DNA of 64,000 nt from Sacculina carcini (Eukaryota; Arthropoda; Thecostraca; Sacculinidae), in NCBI GenBank assembly GCA_916048095.2, contig OU696572.1, positions 5,847,362 to 5,911,361 of the forward strand, read 5' to 3'. The notes beneath the pieces were generated by a model. That model was given only the letters and a program-made list of their open reading frames with translations, made no database searches and was not told where the DNA came from. The position numbers were made by a program, and so were the translations under genes. Shown piece by piece: positions 41,049 to 52,579 of this stretch; position 1 is the stretch's first letter, and the number at the start of each line of letters is the position of its first letter.

Positions 41049-42774
41049 TGTCAAATCAGATCGACAGCAGCGGCACTGGACCATCATCACTGAGTATATT
41101 CGAGATGTTCAGTACATACGCGGTGGCGACAACATCGTGGCAGATTGCCTCTCGCGCGCTGTCAATAGCATTGAAGTCGATGCATTTGATCTCTTTGGTA
41201 TTGCGGCAAAACAGGTGGACGATCCTGAAATATCAGCTTATACTGATCGCCTGCGAGCTCAGCCTCTCGGTGATAACAAGAAAATACTATGTGAGATGTC
41301 CATACTTCATCCTAGTCCGTACGTACCTCAATCATGCCGAAAAGCATTGTTCGAACAATTTCACCAACTCGCTCATCCAGGTACCAAAGCAAGTCTGCGA
41401 CTGATCAAGTCCCGTTATTTTTGGCCTGGTATGGACCACGATATTCGGGAATGGGTCAAATCGTGCACTCAGTGTCAACAATTAAAATTGCACAGGCATA
41501 CCAAGACCAAGTTGCACGATTTCGGTCTACCAACGAGCAGGTTCGAAACAGTGCACATTGACATTGTCGGTCCCTTACCAGTGTCAACACCTCACGGTCA
41601 ACTGTACACTTCACCATGCATATACCTGTTCACATGTATTGATCGTGCCACGCGTTGGCTGGAAGCTACTCCGATTTCAGACATCATTTCTACAACTATT
41701 GCAGCCGCGTTCATGGAAACGTGGATCAGCCGATTTGGTGTGCCTCAGTAAGTTGTGACAGATCGCGGCACCCAATTTGAGTCTGCATTGTTTGACGAAT
41801 TATCTATAATTATAGGCTTTCATCGACTCCGCACAACAGTCTATAGACCGCCTGCGAATGGCTTAATAGAGCGAGTTCATCATACGCTGAAAGCGGCACT
41901 CATTGAACGGTGACGAGATTGGATTCGCAGTCTTCCTGTTGTTTTGCTAGGACTCCGTGCCATCCCAAATGACAGTGGATACTCACCATTTACGCCATCA
42001 GATGGTCCAGTCTCCTCTTTCCTCGCATTTGTCTCAACTCATCACAACCTCACATTCAGCATGAGCTCATTCAGAAGCTCTCCAAGTCATTGAAACAAAT
42101 CGACTTCCATTCTTCATCTGCCGGTTCTCACCATTCTCAACCTCAAGTATTCTTGAGGTTGTATAGTATACCCAAAAACTTGCAGACGTGCAAATATGTA
42201 TGGGTGAGAGTGGACAGAGTGAGAGGCCCACTGGAGGCTCCGTACCAACGACCCTTCAGAGTGGTGTCGCTATCAGAGAAGGTGTTTGTGTTGGAGAAAC
42301 CCAGCGGGCGGCATGACACCGTAACTGTTGACCGTCTGAAGCCGGCGTACATCAACGACCGGCATGAGTACGATGTAAAACGAACAGCACCAGTGGTACA
42401 GCAACCTGCCGCTGCCAACGTCAAAAGACCACCTGTGCCTGCTCCGCTCACAAGCCCGCCTACTGCAGTCACCAGGTCTGGTCGCAAGGTGCGTTTCAAA
42501 CATCACCCTGAGTTTGTCTATTCTTAAATATAGGAATTTTAACGTATATATCGTCCTTTGTTTCTTCGCGCACTCTGAATTGTATTGTATTTGTTTATGT
42601 TCGATGCGCTTCAATAACATTGTTTGATTTTACGTATGAATGTGTGAATGTCATTGCATGCGGTATATGAGACCTATGTAGCGCGTCAGTGCTCGGCTGA
42701 CATTGAATGAACTCCGTTCTCAGGCGGCAGAGTATTGTGGCTTCATACTTTGTATATCTGTGTGTCGCCGTTTA
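40556..42774 (+). mobile_element. Internally deleted gypsy element B (LTR-like end, RNase H, integrase)
   Basis: A 39-bp stretch at 40555 (ttgtggcgtcatactttgta and on) recurs at 42735 with two differences, bracketing pol sequence, and is probably part of the LTRs. Only about 190 bp separate the left copy from RNase H, so gag, protease and RT are deleted. Confidence 0.6.
40758..42527 (+). pseudogene. Gypsy RNase H-integrase, copy B, with stops
   Basis: RNase H: YQLVTDCSSVAAGAALHQM, a TAG at about 40914 (QTK*SVYDR), [20 protein letters not shown] (Lys where the catalytic Glu of DREL is expected), [23 protein letters not shown]. Integrase: [14 protein letters not shown]...CTQCQQLK zinc-binding, [10 protein letters not shown] (Asp), TAA at 41749-41751, VTDRGTQFES (Asp), PPANGLIERVHHTLKAALIE (Glu), TGA at about 41912. 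After a frame change near 42000 the C-terminal part reads VFVLEKPSGRHDTVTVDRLK and ends in TAA at 42525-42527. Non-functional. Confidence 0.88.
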
Positions 42775-42789
42775 TATGATGATGAGATC

Positions 42790-43490
42790 GTTGACCATCA
42801 AAAGATGGTCAACGGTGAGTCTTTGTGCACGAAAGAAAGAATGGATGAGGTGATCAACTGAATAAGAAGAGAGTCTACATGGCGGGCAATGTATTACGAG
42901 ATGAATCCCGATCTCACACCATATGCCGCATATTCAGAAAATTTCACAGGCATGAAAATACACAGGATGGCTTTTACGAGATTCAGGACTGGGTCGCATT
43001 GGCTGGTGTGTGAGACAGGGAAGTGGAACAAGAGAGGCAAGGGTAGAACGGCAGCAGACGAGAGGTTCTGTAAATGCGGAAAAGTACAATCAGAAAAACA
43101 TGTGGTAGAGGAATGCAAATTGACCGAGGAGATTCGGAACAAATATGGAGTGTCGTATTTTCGAGAATTGTTATGCTTGACAGTGGATATAGCTTGTAAA
43201 TGTGTTCAAGATATGTTCGATGTGTATTGAGGTGATTATTGTGTAACAGTGCTAGCGTAGGGCTGCAGCCTGGTGTATACTGTTTTGTGTATTTAATTGT
43301 GTATGAATAGTGCAAACACGTTCACTATATATTGTGGCGGTAAACGAAGTGATTGTTGTGTAATAATGACAGTGTGGTATTTTGGCATTAAGTTCTCGTA
43401 TACTTAATATTTATTATCGACCATTCCGTGTGTGTGCTATTTTCATGTGTTATGCCATGCTGCGGTCAATAAACTAAACTAAACTAAATT
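42790..43490 (+). mobile_element. LINE 3' end with Cys-rich C-terminus and (AAACT)n tail
   Basis: The frame 42889-43230 encodes the C-terminus of a non-LTR RT protein: HRMAFTRFRTGSHWLVCETG, WNKRGKGRT, then CKCGKVQSEKHVVEECKLTE, a Cx1C...Hx4-5C zinc-binding tail seen at the end of many LINE ORF2 proteins. About 260 bp of 3' UTR end with caataaactaaactaaacta (43468-43493). 5'-truncated. The clade is not certain; it is different from the other LINEs here. Confidence 0.7.
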
Positions 43491-43519
43491 AAACTGTGTG
43501 TGTATGTGTATGTGTGTAT

Positions 43520-44340
43520 GGAATAGAAAGATAGAGAGATGGGCGTTCACTCGTCATCTCAAACTTAATCCTGATAAGTATATTCTCTTTCCATCTTCTA
43601 ATAGTACTTAATCCTGATAAGTATATTCTCTTTCCATCTTCTAATAGTACTACTTCTCTCAGTATACCTCTATCCTGCTCTGTACGTAGTCTTGGTATCA
43701 TACTTGATAGCTCTCTTTCTTTGGTTCCACACATCTCTGACATTATCAGGTGCTGTAACTTTCAACTTAGGCGTATCTATTCCATTCGTAGATATATAAC
43801 CATCCCTGCTTCCTTTAAGTTAGCTAATTCATTCATCTTTAGTAAAACTCAGTACTGCTGTTCTCTTCTAATATCTGTCAACCACCGCCAGCTTAGGAAA
43901 CTTCAATCTATTATTAATAAAGCTTGTCGTATATATAGAATCTTCCTTCGGGTTCTCATTTATCTTCTTCTTTACAAACGCTTAGGTTACTTCCCATTAA
44001 TGCTCTTGTTGAGTATCGTATTTGTGTAATTATTCATTCAGCTCTTCATCTTCGTAAACCTGCGTATCTATTTGATATTCTGCCTTATAAAACCTCATCT
44101 CTTTCTCTTAGGTCTTCTAACGATCCTTTTCCACTAGTTGAACCTTCCTTTCCTTCTAGGCATTCTCAGTAAAATCGTTGTCTCTCTATGTTTGGACCTC
44201 GTATCTACAATAGGCTTTCTCCCTCAATACGCTCAATCAAATATCTATCTCTTTTCAGAAAACATACTAAAATGTATTCCTCACTAAGTCTTATTACTGT
44301 CTTAATAATATTGTATATATTAGTACTGAATATAAGGTCT
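43520..44340 (+). mobile_element. L2/CR1-like LINE fragment, RT C-terminus, degenerate
   Basis: Reads WFTRHLKLNPDKYILFPSSN-type sequence (43535-43640), VRSLGIILDSSLSLVPHISD, FQLRRIYSIRRYI, YCCSLLISVNHRQLRKLQSI and, after frame changes, MFGPRIYNRLSPSIRSIKYL. This is the post-RT region of an L2/CR1-type ORF2. A stretch of about 42 bp (aatcctgataagtatattct and on) is directly duplicated at 43568 and 43610. Non-functional. Confidence 0.72.
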
Positions 44341-44393
44341 GATTGTTTCCTAATTCTGTTTTCTATGTGTATGTGCTTATACGTATATATGTA

Positions 44394-44394
<1 letters not shown>

Positions 44395-44466
<72 letters not shown>
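44395..44466. repeat. (AT)n microsatellite
   Basis: A pure AT run of about 70 bp following tatgtatatatgtat. Confidence 0.95.
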
Positions 44467-44468
<2 letters not shown>

Positions 44469-44479
44469 ATATAATATTT

Positions 44480-44527
44480 AAAATATTTTTATGAATTGCT
44501 CCGCACAACGGGCGGGTTTTAATGCTA

Positions 44528-44528
<1 letters not shown>
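44480..44528 (+). mobile_element. Helitron-like 3' terminus (orphan), CTAG|T
   Basis: atgaattgctccgcacaacg then ggcgggttttaatgCTAG at 44525-44528, followed by T and (AT)n. Same as the end of element X at 20985. Here it is followed by (TA)n and the 5' start of element Y, i.e. 3' end and 5' end head-to-tail. Confidence 0.5.
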
Positions 44529-44591
<63 letters not shown>

Positions 44592-44600
44592 ATATATATA
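44528..44600. repeat. (TA)n microsatellite
   Basis: About 60 bp of TA ending in tctatatatataagagatcc, the terminus of element Y. Confidence 0.95.
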
Positions 44601-46405
44601 AGAGATCCTCTGTGTGTGTGTGTGTGTGTGTCTGTGTGTGTGTCCCACCCTCCTTGGTCCATATTCTATGAGCTGCTACTCGGCCATGACTTGGCGTACC
44701 TCCTAAACATTTATACCATCATGTTGAAAATTTTCTTGTCTACACTTTACACTAAATTTTAAATATAAAAAATGAAACTCAAAAAAGTTATAGCGGTGAA
44801 AAGACAAAATGAATCCTGAAAAATGCGAAAATTTTGGTCAATTTTCTGAATACTACTCCTCCTAAACCAGCAATGGTACAACTATACAAATTATACCACT
44901 GTGTAGAAAAGTTTCGGTTCTACTCAACGAATTATAATTTATACCCAAAAAATGAATATAAAACATGTAGAATGAAAAAAAATTCAATCTACATTCAAAA
45001 TATTATTTATACTCCATGCGTCCGATTTTCTATACTTTTTTCTCTATTTCTCAAAAACTAAGTATCACACATCTAAATAAATAATACCATCATGCTGGGA
45101 ATTTTGTTTTCTACAACACAGTATAATTTTTAATTTTACAAAGTGTATTAAAAAAAGTTACGGCGGTGTGAAGTGTAAATGACAAAGTCAAAAAGGCAAA
45201 ATTAGCACAAAAAACGTGAATATTTTGGTCAATATTCCGCTATCTATTCCTCATAAACCAACAATGGTACAGCTATAAAAATTATACTATTGTGTAGATA
45301 ATTTTGTGTTCTACAATAAAAGTTATAATTTATACCCACAAATGATACAAAAGACGTGTAAAATTGGCAAAATTATCAAATAGATCCAAAATTTCACTTG
45401 AACACCGGGTGATTAAAATTAATTCATTTTTCTACTATTTCTCAAGAACTATCTGTCACACATTAAAATAAATTATACCATCGTGCTAGAAATTTTGTTT
45501 TCTACAATACGGTATATCTTGTAATTTTCCAAAGGGTATCTGAAGGAAGTTACGGCGGTGTAAAGTCAAAAGGACATATTGCCAATTTGACAGCTATTAT
45601 GCGCACTTGCGATTACACATGAATATACGCTGATTTAATTTCACTGAAGTCCAATCACAATTTACGCACTTGCGATTACACAGGAATATACTACTGTGTA
45701 GATAATTTTTTGTTCTACAATATAAGCTATAATTTATACCCACAAATGGTACAAAAAACGTGTAAAATTGGCAAAATTCTCAAATACATCCAAAATTACA
45801 CTTGAACACCGGGCGACTAAAATTAATTCCTTTTTCTACTATTTCTCAGTAACTATTTGTAACACATAAAAATAAATTATACCATCGTGCTAGAAATCTT
45901 GTTTTCTACAATACGGTATAATTTTTAATTTTCCAAAGTATATCTGAAGGAAGTTACGGCGGTGTAAAATCAAAAGGACATATTGCCAATTTGACAGCTA
46001 TTATGCGCACTTGCGATTACACAGGAATATACACCGATTAAATTTCACTGAAGCCCAATCACAAGTAAGAATGCATCATATTAGCTCCAAGCATGGATGG
46101 TGTGGTTTTATTGGGTACAGTTTAATTAATGCTACACTATACTGAATAGAAAGGCTTTATTGTCCTCAATATTTACACATGAATTGTTCCGCCCGACGGG
46201 CGGGTAAAATACTACTGACTGACAAAGTAAACTACTGAATTTTACTGTGTAATTTAATTGGTTTAATTTCAAGTTGCATACGCTCAAGTTGCATAAGGAT
46301 ATGGGTTGTAATATCATGCAATGCCAACTATATGCATATGCTGTTTTAGCGGAAGCATTATTCTGGAATTATAGAGATGACTGAAAGTTGTACCACACGA
46401 CGGGC

Positions 46406-46462
<57 letters not shown>

Positions 46463-48328
46463 GCGGGTTGAGGGATAATATTTGTCAAAAAAAATGTTCA
46501 CATTTAGACTTTTCTATTGTTCAAGATATTTATAGGTTACGTTTTTGCTTTTCAATTTGTGTTTATCATAATTTATGGATTTAATATGAATTTTATTGTA
46601 TGAATTGCTCCGCACGACGGGCAGGTTTAAAAGCAAGTGTTTTCATTTTTTAGTTCGTTTTTTCAAATGGTTTTATTAAAAAAAGGTTATTTTTTAAATA
46701 AAAATGCTCCGCGGGCAGCAACTATAGACAATAGAACGTTCAATTTCCCCTGTACAATTAATCCATACACAAAACCAATGTATTTGATTTCAAGATCCAC
46801 CCATCGTGCTGGAAATTTTGTTTTCTACAATACGGTATAATTTTTAATTTTCCAAAGTGTATCTGAAAGAAGTTACGGCGGTGTAAAGTCAAAAGGACTT
46901 ATTACCAATTTGATAGCTATTATGCGCACTTGCGATTACACAGGAATATACACCGATTAAATTTCACTGAAGCCCAATCACAATTAAGAATGCATCATAT
47001 TAGCTCCAAGCATGGATGGTGTGGTTTTTTTGCGTACAGCTTAATTAATGCTACACTATACTGAATAGAAAGGCTTTATTGTCCTCAATATTTACACCTC
47101 AATTGTTCCGCACGACGGGCGGGTAAAATGCTACCTTGAACAAAGTTAACTACTGAATTTTAATTGTAATTTAATTGGTTTAATTTCAAGTTGCATACGC
47201 TTAAGCTGCATAAGGATACGGGTTGTAATATCATGCAATGCCAACTATATGCATATGCTGTTTTAGCGGAAGCATTAATCTAGAATTATAGAGATGACAG
47301 AAAGGTTCATTGTTTTGATAGTGTTACACTTCTGAATTACTATACACGAAGGACGGGTGTGAATTTGAGCAGTGTTGAGGAAAAAACTTCGTCAATAATT
47401 AAAACAAGAATTTACAAATTTATATTTTTCTATTGGATAAGCTTTTTAATTTTTGATTCATTATAGTCTATTTATAGTTCCGCACGACGGGCGGGTTTAA
47501 ATACAAGGCAGTTCGAGGGAAAATATTTTGCCACATCTAAAATAAAAACATTCACATTTAGACTTTTCTATTGGTTAAGACTTTTTATGGGTTTACTTTT
47601 TCTTTTTTAATTTCTAATCATTTTTCATTAATTCAATATTAATTTTACTTTATTTATTGTTCTGCACAAAATGGCGGGTTTTAATGCTAGATGGTGATGC
47701 TGAGTTATAAATATATTTTGAAAACATTATGATAAATAAATTAGACATCTTTTATTGTTTTGTGTCTTAGTTCTGAATTATTCAGCACGACGGGCAGGTT
47801 TAAATAGGATTTTTTTGGGTTTACTCTTTTCTTTATTAATTCATATTTATTTTCTCTTATGAATTGAATACAAACTTAATATTATGAACTGTTTCGCACG
47901 ACGGGCGGGTTTACATGCTAGAATGTTCATTGTTTTGTACGTGTTAGTGTTCTGAATTATTCCGCACGACGGGTAGGTTTAAATATGAGGTTGATTAAGG
48001 GATAATATTTTGTCAAATTTATAATTAAAATATTCACATTTAGAGTTTTTATTGGTGAACGTATTTACAGGTTACATTTTTTGCTTTTTAATTTTTATAC
48101 AGTTTATTCTATGGATTGAATATGCATTTTATTTTATGAATTGTTGAGCACGACGGGCGGGTTTCAATATGAGGCGGGTTAAAGGAAAATATGTTGTCAA
48201 AATAAAAATAAAAATAATTAAATTTAGACTTTTCAATTGAGTAAGATTTTAATGAGTATATCTGTTTTATTTTTTAATTTGCAATATGTTTATGAATTAA
48301 ATATGAATTTCATTTTCTGAATTAACAT
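44589..48328 (+). mobile_element. Large Helitron-like non-coding element Y
   Basis: Start TCTATATATATAAGAGATCC fits a Helitron 5' end. 44700-46080 holds four modules whose shared word accatc(a/g)tg(c/t)t begins at 44715, 45086, 45477 and 45881 (spacing 371, 391, 404). Then come motif ttccgcmcgacgggcggg copies at about 46186, 46391, 46606, 47103, 47475, 47780, 47890, 47958 and 48145, and blocks shared with element X (e.g. gcggaagcattaatctrgaa near 18535 and 47270). A (TA)n run at 46408-46458 interrupts one unit. The exact 3' end is unclear. Confidence 0.5.
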
Positions 48329-48405
48329 CTTAACATCACCGTCTAGCATTGAAACCCGCACAACTGGCGGGTGTGCGGGTTTCAATGCTAGACGGTGATG
48401 TTAAG
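48329..48405. repeat. Perfect 33-bp-arm palindrome containing CTAG ends
   Basis: Arm 48329-48361 and arm 48373-48405 are exact reverse complements with an 11-nt loop (aactggcgggt). Each arm contains caatgctag next to a gcgggttt run, i.e. the Helitron-like terminal word in both orientations. Confidence 0.95.
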
Positions 48406-48529
48406 TTATAAAAATACCTGGACGACCTTCCTGGACGACCTTGGCCTCGATGTCGATGAGGTTGAGGCTGACATTCTTCCAAGTTGAGGTTGGTATTGGG
48501 GGTTTCCAAGACTCTCAATCGATGATCTG

Positions 48530-49782
48530 ATCTGATCTGATCTGATCTGATCTTACTGATCGTAAAGTACTACGGCCATCACGACCTGAAGCTGTTCATT
48601 CGAGGAAAACCCATTCGATTCGGATACAAGTTATGGTTATTGTGTGCCTCCGACGGGAACATCTACGCAACATATTTTTCATCAGTACAAGGAGCAGGAT
48701 CACTCTACAGGGACCCCGATGGTGTCTCGAGTAATCCTCAGCCCCATCTCCCAGGTCGACATCGCTAACGGGAAGGAACTCTCCCTCGACAAATTGTCCG
48801 CCTCTCCATCACTTCTTGTCTCGTTGACCAAAATGAGATTCAGTGCGTTAGGAACCATTCTCGTCAATTGAACCAAGAAGGATCCGCTCAAATCGGACAA
48901 GGAGATGAAGGTTTGGGACTCTCTGGAGCATAAATTCAACCAGAAGAACCAGATCATTTTTGTCCAGTGGAACGACAGCAGCTTTGTTTACATGGCGACG
49001 AACCACTCCAAATCACGCTCTACAGTGAAGGCGTTGCGATACAGCCGCGCCGAGAAGAAGGTGAAGGTCGGCAAATGTGCTTTTATGTCCCAGGTTGGTT
49101 TGGTCCCGCTCAGTCCCGGGTCTCTTTTCTCTATGTTAGGTTATGTATGATCAGGTTAGTTGGGAAAGGGAAAGAGAGCCGGACTGAAGCAGGACCAAAT
49201 ATACCTGGGGTGCATATATCCTTATCCAAACGTCCTTAGCTCCGTGGAGGTCGACATGCTCCGCGTCATCTGCAAGTACAACAGTAACATGCGGTCGTGG
49301 ACCACCATGATTGGATGGTGGCGCACTTTGTGATTGAGATCGAAGATAAGAATATACTTCTCTCTTCTGATGGGGGCAATCCAGATGACCTTGGTGAATG
49401 CCTGGTTAATCCACAAGAACCATGGTTGAGAAGCCGGAAGAACGTTTCGGGCCTTGACTTCACGCGCGAGGTGGCGGTCTCGTATATGAAGATCACCAAT
49501 GGCAAGGATTCAATCATCGCACGGGCCCAGATCGCTACTCGCGTTGGAATGGCAGCGCAGCCGCCGCTGGACTCCAGCTTCGACGGTCTCGGCCATATTC
49601 GCCTCGTGCGTGAACACCAACGTCAATGTCAGGGACCCGGTTGCAAGTCGAGCCCGCTGTCCTATTACGGAAAGTGTACAAACACTACGCTGTGCAGGCA
49701 GTATTTCGATCCCTATCATACGACAGACAGCTCGAAAAAGTCCATTTGGTGTTCCGATACGGACCATCTGGACTTGGATTGA
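48530..49782 (+). pseudogene. piggyBac transposase, C-terminal half, degenerate
   Basis: Reading across frames: YYGHHDLKLFIRGKPIRFGY and KLWLLC (piggyBac core before the last catalytic Asp), IIFVQWNDSSFVYMATNHSK and VKALRYSRAEKKVKV (the WND...RYSR segment), PNIPGV, DFTREVAVSYMK, and the Cys-rich C-terminal domain CQGPGCKSSPLSYYGKC with CRQYFDPYHT. The last 161 codons (49297-49782) are open; earlier parts are broken by several frameshifts and stops. piggyBac transposase excises and inserts at TTAA. Preceded by (GATCT)n at about 48524-48552. No TIRs recognised. Confidence 0.8.
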
Positions 49783-49804
49783 AACTATTGTATATACTCG
49801 AAGG

Positions 49805-49992
49805 CAGTGACGGCGCCAGGACTTTTCCGGGGGGAGGGGGCTGAGAGGGGCTAAGGAAAAAGATGCAGGGCATTAGGAAACATGAATAACTACTCTCGAA
49901 ATGTTCATCGTCAAGATTTTGGTGTGCTCAAGGGGGTTGGCATATTTTGGGGAATTTCAGCCCCTCCAAGTCCCCCCTGGGCACCGCCGCTG
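49805..49992. mobile_element. Small hAT-like MITE, about 188 bp
   Basis: Ends CAGTGACGGCGCCAGG and, inverted, CAGCGGCGGTGCCCAGG; the interior has a G-rich run (ggggggagggggctgag) and a matching C-rich run. CAGNGGCGG...CCAGG ends are common in hAT-type miniature elements. Possible 8-bp target duplication (ctcgaagg / cgcgaaat) is only partial. Confidence 0.5.
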
Positions 49993-50346
49993 CGCGAAAT
50001 TCTTGAAAAAAATCGACAGGAACGCATATTTTCATTATTAGACTAGTTATTCTTAATTGTGTGTTAAATTTCGTGTGGTGGACCTATTTACTCTAAAACG
50101 TCGAGTTGGTGCCATTATAAGCGTAAACCGGCAGTGAACTATTTTTAGATCACTGAATGTAAATCGCTCCTATACAGAAGTTATAATTATTAGAGCATTC
50201 AAATTTGTTGTGAAGCAGCATGAGGTAATATATATATATATATAATTAAAACTAATTATTTTTCTACTCGAGGTCGTGTGTCTATGCTGTGGGTCAAAAA
50301 TAGAACCACCGTAAAAAGGGTAAAAATGGTCTACTTCAATGCTCTA
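49993..50346. other. Spacer, no recognisable feature
   Basis: AT-rich sequence with a short (TA)n near 50228. Nothing coding is seen. Confidence 0.5.
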
Positions 50347-52447
50347 TTAGGACAAGTTAAAAACTCCAAAGTAATTATTTAAAATAAACCGGTCTGTTTT
50401 CGTGACACTGATGAACTGGACACGGAAACGCATGGCGCCGAGACGAAGTACATTAACATTGTCTCGACAATATGCGCCCATTTCACGGCGGAAATCATAT
50501 GTCTTGCCAACTTGACTGGCATGCCAGGTCAGAAACTCGTCGGTCGACCGACATACGATCCGCATCAAACAAATCGACTGTCGGGAACTGTCCAACATAG
50601 GATTGGTGATCAGGAGTGTTATCGTCGTGTGAGGAAAGAAACCTTTACGGACAGAAATATTGAAAGTTTTGGAAAACATAGCGAGAGGCATAGGCAGGAA
50701 ACTGAACGAATCAAGGAAATGATGTTTGGAGTTGGGAAATTTGATGGAGAGGATTTTTCTACCGTTCATTATGAGATCTGGCAACATTCCCTGACTGAAC
50801 GCATATTCCACGTCCAAGTTGTTGTCATAGCTTTGTGCGTAATGCGCTATGACTTTTGCTTGATCGTTGGAAAACAGCCATCGACCAAAGTCCTGCAGCG
50901 TATTCGGTCCGAAGAATACAAACTCATGCTGGTTAGTGCCGCAAACAGAGCAAGGATCGGAGATATTCTCGAAGCAAGCAGAACAGCAAATCTGACACAC
51001 GCAATAATTGGGAACATGACGGTTAGATTCAGGGATATTCATGCACTCGAAATCATAGAATATATACAATTGTTTTTGATTAATTGCAGCAGGTTTAAGC
51101 GGCTGCAGAAAGCATCGGTGTGGGTGGTGGAAATATCCTGCTTCGCGACCCGCTCCGTACAAAATGGACACAAGTATGTCCCATACACATGATGTTTTTT
51201 AGTGTGATTTGTACGTGACGTCACCACAAGTACGACATCCACGGCGCACACAACAACGAACATTCTTGTGGGCCGCGAAACAAGAGGCTGAAATGAAATT
51301 CAAATTACAATCGGGACAGTGGACCAGAGCACCTTCCCTCACACATTTTGTGGGTGATCCGCAGTCGCAGCAGCCTCCGGCACAGGTGTGTTCATTTTTG
51401 TGTATGTACGGTGTTTGACAGTGGTGGCAAAAGTAGAGTGTGGAAAGGAATGCAGTGATTGAAGTGATTACGTCAAAATGTTCGTGCGTGTGATACAGGT
51501 ACAGGTGTGTGTTTCCCGTGCCGGAGGTGTGTACGTGTTTGTGCATGTGTTCTGAAGAGTAAATGTGTACTGTGTAGTCGTGCAGGTGTTTTATGAAAAT
51601 GTCCACTTCCCTTGTCCCCATCCGTGCCGTCCAGTCCAGCTGCGATGTCATGAACAGCTGTTGGGCCTCCTCCTGAAACGAATTCGTTCTTTCCTCCAAT
51701 CTCTTAATTTTTTGTCGGTGTCGTGCACTTTTGTCTGTGTTGTTGTGTATGTACATGGCTGTATATGTATGTAGCTGGCAGGGCTCGTGGTAGACAGTGA
51801 GTCCCGGCAATCCGAAAGAAACATTTCTTGTTGGTAAACCAGGAATTCACGTCTCCCTTGAGCTTTAGCCTAGCAGCTCCGTGAATGTCAATGCCCCTGG
51901 TTGATTGTTGTTTGATGTGTGTAACTGTGAGGTGTAATGTGGAGTTGTTGCTGATGAATGACGCGTTTGACTGTGCGATGGATTCGAGCCTTCAAATAAA
52001 CAAACAATCAAATTCATTTTTTAATTTGATTATTTAATCTCGTAAATAAAATATAGTAAATAAAACAAAATAAAAATACAAAAACGCTTACCTTTTTGAC
52101 AAAAATGACGCGTCGAAATCTCTGATGCGCCGAGGCACCAGGTATGCGTCCTGCTTGTAGTCGGCGTTGCGCAGAATAATTCCCACATAATACTCAGGGT
52201 CCACTCCTTGGAGCACCTGACCCAACACAGCGTAGATGGTCGCCTCAATTGAAGCAATTGCTCCAATGACGGTGTCGGGCTCCGTAAAGTTGAGCTCCAG
52301 GTGATACGATTTGCTTTGAGCTCTGAATCGCCGAACGTACCTTGAGCTCACATCTTGCAAAACACATCGGATATTGCTGACCTCGGCAGTGTCTCCACGC
52401 TTCATTGGTGCACCGTCGTCCTCACTCAACCGATGCTTTGCAGCCAT
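50347..52447 (-). pseudogene. Maverick/Polinton-type protein-primed DNA polymerase B, N-terminal half
   Basis: Start ATG at 52447 (MAAKHRLSEDD). The first part (52447-52092) has LELNFTEPDTVIGA and GVDPEYYVGIILRN, as in Polinton PolB N-termini. A GT-AG intron of 102 nt appears at 52091-51990 (donor AAAAG|GTAAGC). Then come SNASFISNNSTLHLTV and a Cys/His-rich region (FCHHCQTPYIHKNEHTC, HCPDCNLNF), and finally the 3'-5' exonuclease: YIFYDFEC (Asp-x-Glu), AHYAQSYDNN (Tyr where Asn is usual), NGRKILSI, and YCRDNVNVLRLGA. Frame changes near 51770, 51200 and 51110 break it, and it stops before the polymerase palm. Polintons are virus-related large DNA transposons; this is a relic. Confidence 0.85.
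51990..52091 (-). other. Putative 102-nt intron in the PolB relic
   Basis: On the minus strand: donor AG|GTAAGC at 52092/52091 and acceptor ending tttgtttatttgaag at 51990. It carries stop codons, while the flanking sequence keeps PolB-like coding in a compatible phase (phase 2). Confidence 0.6.
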
Positions 52448-52579
52448 CTTTCTCCGAAACAATATGGCAGCGGATAAAACAAACACGAAAAAACACTGGA
52501 GCTCTAAAGACCGACCCGCACGCGACAAACGATGAAACGAAATGACAGATGTGCACTGACTCGACAATAAATATACTCT

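Noticed and set aside
50512..51192. 226-codon + strand frame opposite the PolB relic
   Set aside because: It is the antisense shadow of the exonuclease-coding minus strand and has no motif of its own.
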